Shown here one piece after another: positions 24,201 to 36,100 of a stretch of 64,000 nt of DNA. A program made the translations under genes and the position numbers. Under the pieces are notes generated by a model that did no database searches, was not told the origin of the DNA, and saw only the letters and a list, made by a program, of their open reading frames with translations. Positions within the stretch are counted from its first letter, which is position 1. Every line of letters begins with the position of its first letter. The stretch is from Cryptomeria japonica (lineage: Eukaryota; Streptophyta; Pinopsida; Cupressales; Cupressaceae). Where the stretch lies: contig NC_081413.1 in NCBI RefSeq assembly GCF_030272615.1, positions 183,410,951-183,474,950 on the forward strand, in the 5' to 3' direction.

Positions 24201-24972
24201 TTATGAGGAAAAGATAAAGGCAACAATTTCAAGCTTTGCTGACACTGTTGATGCTCCTATAGTGTATATCAATATGAAAATAATTTTGGATACTCTTAAT
24301 GAGTTGAATGAAGGTAAGGCTATTTTAGAGCCTATTATGAATAAATGGTTGCCTAGGGAAGTGGACTTAGAATTGATGTGTGTGTCATATGATGAGGCAC
24401 AGGCTAATGTCACTATCAAGTCTACATGTAAGTTGGCAAAAGGATTGACAAAGCTGGCTAAAGGAAGAGCTAATGTGGAAAGAAAAGCTAATTTATATCG
24501 GAAAGAATATACTAAGCATAAATTTGCATTGTTTCCTGGAGGTTTTGTCAACTAGAATCAGTTAAAGGATAAACAGGCATGGCTAGATGAGTTAGGGGCT
24601 AATTTATCCTTAAGGGTAAATGAGATAATCAATATAGATGACACCTCTTTGTTTGTTAAAACAATTGAGGAAATAGAGAAGATCAAATCTCATTATGGGT
24701 TTTTGGATTCAGAGGTAAGGAAAGTGAGGAACACATGGAAAAAGTTGTTAAAGTTGAATAAAGAAATTATTGGCCACTCATGGCCTAATGATGATGTTTT
24801 CCAAGGATGGTCCCAAAAGTATGTGGTGGTTGATGTGGAGGTTCAAGAAGAAGATGCTCCGAAACAGTTAGAACATGTTCCAAAGCATTTAGAAGGTGCT
24901 CCTGAATGGTTAGAGGATATTGCAGAGGAGCCACCAACTGAAGAAGCCACTGAAGTAGAAAAGGAAATGTAA
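21288..24972 (+). pseudogene. LTR-encoded large protein, left copy (broken), unrecognised family
   Basis: From ATG 21288 about 1228 codons run to TAA 24970-24972. Relative to the right copy there is a 1-base loss near 21685 and another near 23930, plus stops after 22450, 23152, 23204, 23260, 23564 and 24552. The first ~600 codons look globular (WDREDASYLKFDRCF, then RGRPHQFQFPEDLI); near 23095-23155 there is a basic patch (KGKRK) before an acidic linker; the last ~450 codons look helical, ending in a Pro/Glu-rich tail. No enzyme motif is seen. It lies in the same direction as gag-pol. If transcription starts near the TATA-like box at 25458, this frame lies in U3 and would be carried at the 3' end of the genomic RNA from the right LTR. 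Function unknown. Confidence 0.7.
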
Positions 24973-25457
24973 CTACTTCTTGAGTGAAGTAATATTTTGT
25001 AACAAACTCTCCTAGGAAAATCCGAGCTTTGTATGCATCCATATTGTTATAAATGGATACCAGGACTAGTAGAAAGATGATCGCAAAAGAATTGTAAGAA
25101 AACGCTGCAGAAATTTATTTTGGCTTTTCCAAGTTTTAATGGAGAATATTCGAAGGTTTTTGTAATACTTTTTTGAAGAAAATATCAAATATATAGACCA
25201 TTGGTTTTGAGTTTAAACTATGTGTTTTCTTCAAATATGATTGGAAGTGTTACTGTTTCATTCTAAATAATCTAGGGTTATTTCGTCTGAATAGGGGTTG
25301 TAAGGCAACTTTTAGTAGATATGTTTCTTAGCTTTTCTTTTCAAGAGGGGAATTAAATATGCAAGAATCACTTCTACCAATGAATTCCTTGTGAGATACT
25401 TTGAATCTTGATGAGCATAGTTTAATTTGGTATGAATAAATTCTTATGTGTGTCAGG

Positions 25458-25465
25458 CATATATA
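25458..25465 (+). promoter_or_regulatory. TATA-like box in 5' LTR
   Basis: CATATATAGGG, about 430 bases before the LTR end; repeated in the right LTR near 39015. Start site not shown. Confidence 0.35.
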
Positions 25466-25894
25466 GGGATCTGCAGAAGCCAAACTAATGGGATATGTGG
25501 AGATATTTGATTGTGGGAGTATTGTTCAAACTTAGGTGACTTTGTGACCTCAGATAACGCATTGATATAGATCAAGGTTGTTTATTACATATTTTGTAGG
25601 TCAATACTGAACATGAGTACAATTTTCATTCCTTTGTTTCAGTTAGTTGTAAGGTTATTAGATCCACTGGTTTGTTGGACTGGTTTGTTGTGGATTTATC
25701 TTTTAAAAGTGTGAATTTAGTTCACAAAGGTATACCCGCCTGGACTTTGAATAAGTCCAAAGTGTAGAAAGTTAATCAAACCTTGTCATATTTTGTCCTG
25801 GAAGGTTCCTTCTCTTTAATATCTCTTATGCATATAGAGTTATTATGTCACTATAAGGATGTTAAAGTGAATTAGATTTTGAGAACAACAAAAG

Positions 25895-25912
25895 TGGCAA
25901 CTCTGCTGGGGA
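25895..25912 (+). other. Primer-binding site
   Basis: TGGCAACTCTGCTGGGGA begins four bases after the LTR end. It resembles the TGGCGACTCYGCTGGGGA primer sites of Tat/Ogre-type elements, usually assigned to tRNA-Arg; the tRNA match was not computed. Confidence 0.7.
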
Positions 25913-26198
25913 GAGTCATAGTGAAAATCCAAACGTAGATTTGTGCCTAAAATTTGTAAAGAAAATCATTATGTGTCTGTGGAATAGATTGGTGTTTCAA
26001 GGAATATAGCAGTGTTGTTTGGAAGTCTCTTTTTGAATGTTCTGTCTGTTTTCTTGGTACATGATTTCGGTCTGAAGAATTGTGACATTTCTTTTAAAGC
26101 TTGTTTTCATATTTCCCATAGTCTTGTGGGTGGCAACTCTATTATCTTGGAACCAGTCCTAGTGTAATACATAGATTTCTAAAAAGAAGACAAGCATA

Positions 26199-28513
26199 AT
26201 GCAAGGAGGAAAAAACACCAGATCATTCATGAAGAAGCATCCTTGTGAAACTTTGCAAGAAGGTTTGCCAGAATAGTCACGAAGAGGTCAGAAGAGGTCA
26301 GTGCTTCATGAACCATCAAATGCTGCTTGGGTGCAAAAGAATAATAATACTGGTAAGATACCTGATCGACCTGTTTATGCAAAGTCTAATTATTCTTCCA
26401 GAGATTCTGAACATGATATATTAGGTTTCCATTCTGGATTTTTTGGAAATATAGATAATGCTCATGCTCTAAATCAAGATATATCCCATGTTAGTGTGTC
26501 TATGAGAGATAGGACTAGTTCAAATGCAATCAGACATTCTGTTCCTAGAACAATTGATGGAAACATTAGCCTGATTGATATAGATCAAGTAAATATATCT
26601 AACTCTGAGGAGAATTTCCCTGATGAAGATAAAGTGCCCCAAGAAACAGAAGATTTAAATAGGAGGGTTCACCACTTAATAAGGAGAAGGAAGTTAAAGC
26701 AAAACTAATGGAGAGAGATAGGCTTCTTAGACAGATAGCTGATCTTGAAGTATTAGCCAAGGAAAAAGAAAAGAGTGATGAGGAAGGCCCTGTGATCAGA
26801 GAAATTCTGATCCCCAAGGCCAAGCCAGCATATAGGTCAGTAGTCCAGCCAAATAAGGAAATGCTCAGTGATTCATAGCCTCCTAGGAATAATGTTGATA
26901 AGGGAAAGCAGAAATGGGTGGATGATGGAACTGGATCTAAAAACACTAAAGAGATTCTCATAGGCTATCAACACATGAGAGAGAGATGGAAAGAATGAGG
27001 AAGGAAAAAGAGGATCTCCAAATGGAACTAGAGAAAGCTGTGTTGGAAGCAGCTAATCAAGAAGTGAAAAGAAAAATTATCTACTTAAAAGCTCCCCCCA
27101 TTATTTTCCCATCAGGAAGGTCTTAGTAAGCTTGATCCTCAACAAATTTCCCTTCCCTCGGTTAAAATTCAACCTAGTGTGCCTACTAATATAGCAACTG
27201 TTAGTCAAATCCCTGTGAACAATCAACATAGCCAAATATCTCAGTCCCCAATTCCAAAAGTTAGAATGAACATGGGAAACAATAATGTTGCTAACCCTTT
27301 TCAAAGGAGACCCATCAATTTGGAATAGTATAGACAACTGTTCTTTGATGGGATCCCAGGGTATCCCAACCATGTTCCCACTAAGTTAAGGGACAGACTC
27401 CATAAGTTTGCTAGGAATAATGAAATTAGTGCTGAAGAGCATTTAAAATCTTTTGGGGACCTAATAAATGATTATGAGATAGGGGATGAAGATGTCATAA
27501 TGAAATTGTTTGTTCAGTCTCTGGTTGATGATGCAAGAGATTGGTACAGATGTCTTCTAATTAATAGCATTGGGTCATGGGAGGACTTTAAGAATTGTTT
27601 TCAAGAACAATACAGTGATAAAACAAATGTGAGCTTCATGCTCAATGAATTTAATAACATCAGAAAATTTGATAATGAAATGGTCACCGATTTCAATGCT
27701 AGATTTCAAAAGGCCATGCATAGATTATATCAGGTGATAAGGTTAGATGATAACATGTGTTTGAACACCTACTATAATGCATTTGATTCTAAGATGGCCT
27801 ATATCTTGAGGGATAAAAATCCACATAACCTGAGGGATGCATTTAGGATTACCATTAATGTGGAAAGCAACAGAAAAGCATCTGGGAAGTTAGGAAGGAG
27901 AATAGATGGCAGGTTATGGCAAGAAACAAAACAACAACCTAGCAAAGCTACTAAGGAGGAAGACAAGATAGAGAAGTTGGTCATTGCTATGAAGGATCTG
28001 ACTACCAAGGTAAACAAAAATGACAAGCCTCATCATAACTGGCAAGATAGACCCCCTAGACTGCATGACATGCCTTATAATACCAACTGGAAAGATGGTA
28101 AACCCCAGAATGAGAAGCCTAAAATTGCTCAAAATTAGGACACTCCATATCCCTTAAAAGGGATAAATGTCCATAATATAGAAAATACTCCTTGGTGTAT
28201 TGCTTGTGATGGGCCACATTCTCCTCATTAGTGTGCAGTAGCTCAAGCTCTTGAAGAATCCATGAGACAAGAAGCTGAGCCTGACAATAACATGTTTGAG
28301 ACTATTATAGAAAGTGATGAGGAATCTATGCAAAGTAAATATAGTGATGTGTTGGATAATGAAAGGTTTGTTCAAGGACAACTAACACTGGATTGGCATC
28401 ATACCTTGAATGTGGTAACAATTGAGGATGAAGAAGTTCATCTTAGAAGGCCTAGTGAGGAAGAAGTTAAAAGTCTCACCAAAGCTGCTATTGCTAAAGC
28501 AAAACACAATTAA
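26199..28513 (+). pseudogene. gag: gag of the Tat-like element (broken)
   Basis: The ATG at 26199 opens a frame that has a TAG after 25 codons, continues to 26708, and shifts frame before 27500; from there one frame runs to 33007. The capsid-like gag domain lies at about 27480-27760 (WYRCLLINSIGSWEDFKNCF, then FNARFQKAMHRLY). A Lys-rich linker follows, then a compact zinc-knuckle-like CIACDGPHSPH-C at about 28198-28240, which contains a TAG (28232) just before its last cysteine. Stops also at 28136 and 28511. In an active element this protein would form the particle that packages the RNA. Confidence 0.8.
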
Positions 28514-28774
28514 AACTTAAGGATCACCAAGAAGGACACTGATCAGGGTGAACCTGGTTCCATGTTCATAAAAGAGATTACCCAAAAGGGGGCAACAAGC
28601 AGTGCTACTACTGTCCCTAAAATTGGTCAAGAAAAGAAGGAACGGGTTAAAGACGTACCCAAGAGTACAGATACCAGTGATATACAAGGAGCTGCCATAG
28701 CAAAAAGGGCAAGTTAGCTCAAGGCAAAAAGAGTTGGAGCTAATACTGATTTAAGCAGTAGTTCCACATTTGAC

Positions 28775-29470
28775 ATGGCCCAAGCTCTTACACAAATGAA
28801 GGTCACCATCCCATTAGTAGAATTACTAAAAATAAAAGAGCATAGGGATGCAACTTTGTCTTTGTTTTCTAATATATCTAACAGTGACACAGTCCTACCC
28901 ACCGGTTCAGCTAAAATTGGAAAGGATCAAGAATTCCAAACCCCAGAGGTTTATGTTGGAACCACTATCACTCAAGAGCCTTCACAAGTAGATCCTTTCT
29001 ATGTTACTTTGTTGGTAAATAACCGGTTGATAAAAAACTACATGATAGATTCAGGAGCTGCTGCTAATGTGTTGCCCTATGGTGTCATGAAAGAACTAGG
29101 ACTGTCAGTGACCACTGTAGATGGAAAATGCTATGCTATGGATAACAGGGAAGTACCTGTGATAGGTACAATGAGAGATGTTGAAGTAAAATTAGTATCA
29201 TTCCCTGAGGAAACTTATAAAATGGATGTTATTGTTACTGACACTAAACCCCATTATGGTATGTTGTTGTCCAGGCAGTGGGCACCAGCAGTAGGAGGAA
29301 ATGTCCAACTGGATTTATCTTATGCCACCATTCCAATAAATGGGAATCAAGTCAAGTTGTACAGAGAACCACGTGCTCCTAGAGTAATTGAGAGTGTAGA
29401 TCCTAATATGCTCAATTGTATGATTGATGTGGATCTTGATAATTTCATACTACAACCAATTTTACCCTAG
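28775..29470 (+). pseudogene. pol: Aspartic protease domain of pol
   Basis: Retropepsin fold with the catalytic motif MIDSGAAANVLP near 29043-29080 and a later hydrophobic GMLLSRQW region near 29260-29283. It would cut the polyprotein. In frame with gag and with the RNase H that follows; a TAG (29468) where CAG would fit separates them. Confidence 0.85.
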
Positions 29471-30049
29471 TTGAAGAATACTGACCCCATTGTGGTCAAA
29501 TTAGAATCACAACAGTATGGTTTATGGCAGATGTATTTTGATGGAGCTTGTTCCAAAGAAGGATTTGGAGTAGGGGTTCTTTTTGTATCCCCATCAGGTA
29601 TAACTTTTAAGTATTCTTTCTTATTGGCTTTCCAATGCACAAATAATACTGCAAAGTATGAAGCCCTGTTATTGGGGCTTGAGGTTGCAAAAAGGCATGG
29701 AATCCAGCTATTGAAAGTATTGGGGGATTCAGAATTGGTTGTCTCTCAGGTAAGATCCAAATGTGCATCCAAAAATGATAGATTAAAGAGATATAAACAT
29801 GCAGTTTGGGATGTCATTGAGCATTTTAGTGCATTTTCTATTAATTGGATAGAGCGATCAAAGAATATTATGGCAGATTTTATAGCTAATGTTGCATTGA
29901 AAAATGGTGATGCAACACTAACTAGCATCTCCACTGTAGAGATAAAATCTAGGCCTACCATCCCTGATAATGTGTATAATTGGCAAGTTTTTGCTGATGA
30001 TGAAGATATTCTTAGGTTCATCCAATGTGTTGATGATTATGATGGATAG
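29471..30049 (+). pseudogene. pol: Extra (archaeal-type) RNase H domain between protease and reverse transcriptase
   Basis: A full RNase H pattern is visible: YFDGACSKEG (first Asp, near 29536), TAKYEALLLGLEVA (Glu, near 29660), VLGDSELVVSQV (Asp, near 29725) and ADFIANVA (last Asp, near 29875). This resembles the additional RNase H of Tat-branch elements, not the ordinary gypsy RNase H that follows the reverse transcriptase, which is also present but has lost its key residues. All four acidic positions are kept here. Its place upstream of the reverse transcriptase differs from the better-known Ogre order, in which it comes after the ordinary RNase H. Confidence 0.85.
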
Positions 30050-30070
30050 AAGATTGATTGCAATGCACTG

Positions 30071-31453
30071 GTGGAGGTGGTTGAAAATAAGGAAACAGTG
30101 TTTGGAAATGACTTGGTTCAGTTGGAAACAAATGAGATACCTAAAGGGTTAGTAGAGCTAGAGAGCATGTTCAGTTATAATGACAGTCACTTACGTCAGC
30201 AGTCTACCACCAAGTTGGAAGAATTGGAGGAGATAAACCTGGGGGTTGAGTCATCCTCTAAGTTAGAATACATTGGAAAGAAATTACCCCCTCATGTCCG
30301 AATTAATCTTATTAATTTATTAAAAAGATATAAGCATGTTTTTGCTTGGTCTTATGAAGACCTAAAGGCATATAGACAAGACCTTTTTCAGCATGAAGTT
30401 CCTTTACTTCCAGATGCTAAGCCTTTCAGGCAGAAGCAGAGACCTATTAATCCCCTGTTAGAAACTAAGATGCAACAAGAGTTGACTAAGTTAAGAGAAG
30501 GGGGGATTATCAAACTGATAAGACATTCTTCATGTGTCTCCAATCTAGTTCTAGTAAGAAAGAAAAATGGGGACATTAGATTGTGTGTGGATTTTAGAAA
30601 TTTGAATGTTGCTTCTTTAAAAGATAACTACTCTTCTTCAAATATGGAAGCTATGCTGCAGAGAGTAATAGGTTATGATCTTTTGTCCATGATGGATGGT
30701 TTCTCAGGATACAATCAAGTGTTAGTAAGAGAATCTGAATAGTTCAAAATGGCTTTCACTACTCCATGGGGAACATATGTCTATGTAAGAATGCCATTCG
30801 GATTGAAAAATGTTGGAGCTACATTTCAGAGAACCATGGATGTAGCCTTCAAAGAATTCATTAATATCATCATGGTGGTTTATCAAGATGATCTAACTTG
30901 CTTCTCCAAAAGGGCTGATGATCACTGTGGACATTTGGAAAAGGTGTTCAATAAAGCTTTGGAATTTGGTGTGTCATTGAATCCCAAGAAATGTCATTTT
31001 GGGGTCACTGAAGGAAAATTATTGGGGCACATTGTTTCCAAGGAAGGGGTAAGAATAGGCCCTGAAAGAATTGAAGCAATAAACAAAGTGTCTGAACCGA
31101 AGAAGGTTAAAGGTATTCAATCCTTTTTAGGCAAAGTAAATTTTGTTAGAAGATTCAATGCAAACTTTGTAGAGATAGTGAAACCCATTGTCAAGTTGCT
31201 CAAGAAGGATACCAAGTTTTATTGGGATCAAGAAGCCTCAAAGGCTTTTGATGAGATTAAAAAGGCCATTCAGGAAGCACCAGTGCTGAAATCTCTTGAT
31301 TACAGTAAGCCCTTTTCTTTGTTCTCTTTTGCTTCATACCATACAGTAGCTGTAGTATTGTTGCAAAAAGATAATGAGGGATATGAACATCCAATAGCCT
31401 TTTATAGCAAGTCTTTGCAAGTAGCAGAATTGAAGTATGAAACCATGGAGAAA
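30071..31453 (+). pseudogene. pol: Reverse transcriptase and start of degenerate RNase H
   Basis: Reverse transcriptase fingers and palm: IRLCVDFRNLN (near 30575), MMDGFSGYNQV (near 30690), TPWGTYVYVRMPFGLKNVGATFQR (30760-30830, split here by its own conserved words), and the catalytic VVYQDDLTCFSK near 30880 (YxDD kept). The ordinary gypsy RNase H follows from about 31260, but the first Asp position reads FASYHTVAVV and the later TDH-type motif reads TAYVPH (about 31520), so it looks inactive. TAG stops at 30740 and 31454 replace likely CAG codons. Confidence 0.88.
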
Positions 31454-33007
31454 TAGGCTTATGCTTTAGTTAAAGTTGTCAAGGCTTTCAGGCCATACCT
31501 TGTGAATGCAAAAATCACTGCTTATGTCCCACATGCTGTAGTTAAGGATATTTTGTCCCAGTCTGAGGCTACAGGAAAAAGGTGCAGATGGATCAATAGA
31601 ATCCAATAATTTAACTTGGAAATAAAGATCACCAAATTGGTGAGAGGCTTAGGTCTGGCCAAGCTCATGACTGAATCTAATCTTCTGAATGTTGAGATAA
31701 ACAATGTTGAAACCAAAAGTACTTCAGTCACTAGTATTGAAAGGCAACCTTGGTATTCAGAGATAGTCCAATTTTTAAAAGATGCTACATTTTCAGAAGG
31801 AATGACACATAATCAGGGAAGAACTCTAAAATTGAAGTCTCAGAAGTATGTTCTCATTCAAGGTGACTTGTTTTGGAGAAATAGAGATGGAAGGTTACTC
31901 ATGTGTTTAGATGAATTCCAAGCAAAGAAAATGCTGATTGAAATGCATGATGGAACGTGCGGAGGTCATTATTTTGCTAAGACAACTGTTGGGAAGATAG
32001 TCCGAGCTGGTTATTATTGGCCTACCCTGTTCAAGGATGCTCATGAATATTTTAGGAGATGTGACCCATGTCAAAGGTTTTCATCCAAACTAAAATATGA
32101 AGGAGCTCTGCCCTTGAACCCAGTTATAGTGGAAGCACATTTTGTCTAATGGGGGATAGACTTCATTGGAGAGATTGTTGAGAGATCAGGAAGAGGTCAT
32201 GGATGGATTATAGTAGCCACTGATTATTTTACTAAATGGATTGAAGCCATTCCCACCAGGAGAGATACAAGTAAAACTGTTATTGATTTCCTGATGGATT
32301 GTATCATAACTAGATTTGGAGTTCCTGTGAAATTAGTAATGTACAATGCTATGAGTTTCAGGTAAGATTAGTTTGTCAATTTTTGTACTATTCATGGGAT
32401 ACTCATGTCTTACTCTTCACCTTATCATCCTCAAGGAAATGGGCAAGCAAAATCTAGCAATAAAAGCCTCTTGAATATTATTAAGAAAATCTTAGATGAA
32501 AACAAGAGGTCATGGGATCAAAAGTTGAAACTAGCTTTGTGGACAAACAAAATCACTGTCAAGAAGGCCATTGGGATGTCACCATTTGAATTGGTATATG
32601 GTACACAGGCTAGAGTGCCTGTAAACAATCTTCTTCCAGTGTACAGGTTCTTGCAAGCTGAGGACATGGATTTATCAGAGCCTATGGAGGACCGAATGAT
32701 CCAGATGGTCGAAGTGGAAGAGATCAGAGCTCTAGCTCATAAGAGAAATATGAAGATCCAACTGCAGTCCAAGTACCTTTTTGATAAAAGGACATCATTA
32801 AGGAAGTTTCAAATTGATGATATTGTTCTTCACTGGAATGCAAGAGGACAGGACAAGGGAAAGCACAAGAAATTTGAATCATTATGGATTGGCCCTTTTG
32901 TGGTCTGTGATCTAAATGGAAAGGATTCTTATTTTGTGAAAAATATGAATGATGAAGTTCAGGAATTTCCAGTGCATGGACAATTCCTGAAACATTATTT
33001 CTCTTGA
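31454..33007 (+). pseudogene. pol: RNase H tail and integrase (catalytic residues lost)
   Basis: An HHCC zinc-binding domain is seen at about 31940-32080 (MHDGTCGGHYF, then CDPCQRF). The core begins WGIDFIG after a TAA (32147). The second catalytic Asp position reads VMYNAMSF and the Glu position reads NGQAKSSNK, so both are lost; stops at 32362 and 32368 sit between them. A C-terminal chromo-like or GPF-type region (SLWIGPFVV, near 32880) precedes the TGA at 33005-33007. Confidence 0.85.
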
Positions 33008-33153
33008 AGTCCATGCACAGTTGGTCCTTTGTTTGTATATATTTTGTTTGCTTCCTATTGCTTTTATTTGGGTATGTGTTTTGGTCTGTTTCTCCAATTT
33101 CTTCTGAGTTTCTTGTGTTGACCTTGTGATCAACCATCCCTAGTCAGAGCCGC
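33008..33153 (+). other. 3' untranslated stretch before right LTR
   Basis: The bases next to the LTR (CCCTAGTCAGAGCCGC) are not purine-rich, so no ordinary polypurine tract is visible at 33138-33153. Confidence 0.6.
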
Positions 33154-36100
33154 TGTTATCACTGTTTAAAAATGGGTGTGTTTTTTCCATTATTGGCTAA
33201 GTCTAAATGTTTTTGAGTTTGGTATGTTCTTATTGCTTCAAGGTTGTTTTAAATCCTAATGGGTTTGGGGTTTAGGTTCTAATTCACTTTAGTGACTATT
33301 AAAAAACCCTTTAGCTTCTGTTTCTGCATTAATTTATTCACTTAAGTAATGGGTCCCTTTGTCATGAAGTGTTCCCCCCCTTGTAATTTACCTAGGTGAT
33401 CCCTTCAATTGTTTTAATTCCCACTTTTAAATATGCCTTTTCCTAAATGTCTATCGGGCCTTGTAACCATCACACAACTTTTTGTTGATCTAACGGTCCG
33501 TGTTGATTCGCGACCTAAAAATACTCGCAATTTATCCATCGCGAAATAGCGAAAGGTAGAAAGGTGGACTCGACACATAGGTTTGAGCCAAAGTTAAATA
33601 CTGGTCAAGTCCCATCTGATCGGACGGACATCGTGAGTTCGCGAGATCAAGATAAACGTGGTTTACTCTTCGCGAAGTCATGAAAAGGTCTGGTGGGACC
33701 CAGCAATGAGGACATTCCCTTCGGTTAAAAGGTAATCAGGTCACGCCAAGATCGACGGCTCACGTTGTTTCACGACCGAGAGATGCTTGTGGTTTACTCA
33801 TCACGAAGTCGCGAAAAGGGTTGGTGGGCCCAAAGGGTAGGATAAACACGAACTTAAAAGGCATTCATCTCTGTTTTAATCCGACGGTTCTCATGACTTC
33901 GTGGCCGTAAGTTGAATGATGATTAGTGTTCACGAAGTCGCAAAAGACAGGTGGAAGTCACATGTAAGTGTGACGTGGCAAAATAGCTACTACTTTTGTG
34001 GGGCTCAATAGGGATATGTCAAGTGATACGTAGTTCTAAAAGGATTATTAAGGGCTCGCCAGGGTGTAATCGGCGGTTATGTGGGAATAATAAAAGATGG
34101 CACATGGCAGATCCAGAATGGGACCCAAGCGAGTTGCCATGGCTAATGGCTGACTGCCATGTGGCATGTATTTACTGATGAAAAGGTGGGGTAAGTGGTT
34201 CTCGGATGTAGGGCCCACTTAAAAGGTAGTCATCTCTGTTTTGATCCAACGATTCTCATCGAATCATGGCCGAAGAGGCCCATAGATTAATCTCTGTGAA
34301 ATGGCAAAAACCGCTAACCATCAGGGTGAGGCACGGTTAGTTAGAAAGATTGACGGCCTCAGTTGGAATTAAAGGCCGGGTGACTTAAGTTAGATCTAAC
34401 GCTTGGCGCGGCTTCACGGAGGGGAAGTGCTCGATTGTTAAGTATCGCGGAGTGGTGAAAAGATGGTAGGGCCCAGAACTTAAGCAAAGAGATTAAGTAG
34501 AGGTAAAGACAATGCAAGTTCCCATGATCCAATGGCCAGCGTTGCTCTGTGAAAGAAAAGAGTGCGGGTTTTATGCACTACGAAATAGCGAAAAAGTGAA
34601 ATAGAGGAAAGACTCAGAGGAATCATGACCCGTTGGGATTTTTGAATTCGATTTGGTGAATTCAATTATGAAAAGAAAGCCGAAGCATACAGAGTTAATT
34701 CCTAAAAAACTTAAATGCTAACTTCTCTTCTATAGTCCGCATCAACTTAATTGCTAATACCATTTCATCAAAGTTTGTTGTAGAGCGAATTGTTGCAGAG
34801 CGAATTGTTGCAGAGTAATTCTCTTCAGGCGAATAATCAGGTTTTTATGCTTTTCTTGATAACTCTGGTTTGTTCTCAAATATTTTCCATGTGAATTACT
34901 TTGTTAGAGGTCTGTGCTAGTTGCTCGTCCCAAAATGGCTCCTAGGAGGGAATTCACCGAGAAGGTGGGATACCAAGAACGAAATATATGTGATGATTTT
35001 TTAGAACAATTAACTATGTCCACCAATGTTGGGGCTAAGATCAAAGAATTAGTGCCCAAACACCCTTGTCTAAAAATTGGAGATGGCTTGTACGATAAGG
35101 GTAATTGGTTGAGAGACCCTGAAATAGGAATGTCAGGTTTAGGACTTTTCAAAGTCTGTTTTGGGAAAAGAAATTCCTCTGCTCTTGTGAATGGCATATG
35201 GGAATAGGATGTAGGGAAGCTAGTGGTCCAAGGTGTTTTCATTGATACAGACCGGTTGACTTTGATTGCACAAAATTATGACTCTTTGGCAAGGTGCATC
35301 CGAAACATAAAGGGGCCAATCCTGATTGAAATCAATGAGGATGAATTCAGAAAGGCTTTCAAACTTAGTGAATCCTCCAATTTATTGGAACCTATTGATT
35401 TTGAATCATTAGCCCAGATTTACAATGTACAGAGGGATCATCTTAGGAATGGCCCATTAAGAGAGTTCTTTGTGAAGATAGGAGGGTTAACAGTTGTAGG
35501 CCCTAGCACAATGGAACCATTCTCCCTCAATTTATACACCATTCTGAATCCTTCTTTGGCCATTACATTTGATTATGCTCCATACCTTGCTGATGCCATT
35601 CATAAAGGGTTAATAGGAATCAAGAATGTTAAGGTTGACAAGCCATTTGGATGGTATTCTATGTTAATGCACATGTTCCTGTTCAAGGGTGCTGACTACT
35701 TTGCAAAGGAGATGGACCTGATTAAAGTCAAGGATAATTAGGAAATGCCAGTACAATTGTGGAGTACTGTCTTATCATGGGATAGAGAGGATGGAAGTTA
35801 TCTAAAGTTTGATAGATACTTTGCATCTAAGATCAGAATCCTCTTATGTAGAGAAAACCCTAGAATCCCTAAAGCTCTATTGGAATTCATTAGACCTAAG
35901 GAGTTTGCAGAGGATATCAAGATTGCTCACAATTGGGGAGACATCTAGTTGTACCCTATGTCTACTATTTTCAGAGTGTTTCATTTTAGAGGCACCCCTT
36001 ATTTATTACCCTATCAAGTCCCATTGAAAATAGGGATTGTAGAAGTGCTAAGATAGATTGGAGGGGTGCAGGAAGTTGAGCTGACTAACAAAGGTAAAGG

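Larger units (their letters stand above)
19489..25890 (+). repeat. 5' LTR, 6.4 kb, with internal coding region
   Basis: Direct repeat of 33154-39445. Layout: about 1.8 kb of upstream sequence with a repeated CGCGAAGTCG-type word, a decayed coding region (21288-24972), then about 0.9 kb of downstream sequence with a possible TATA box at 25458-25465. It contains 96 bases (21893-21988) that the right LTR lacks. Confidence 0.92.
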
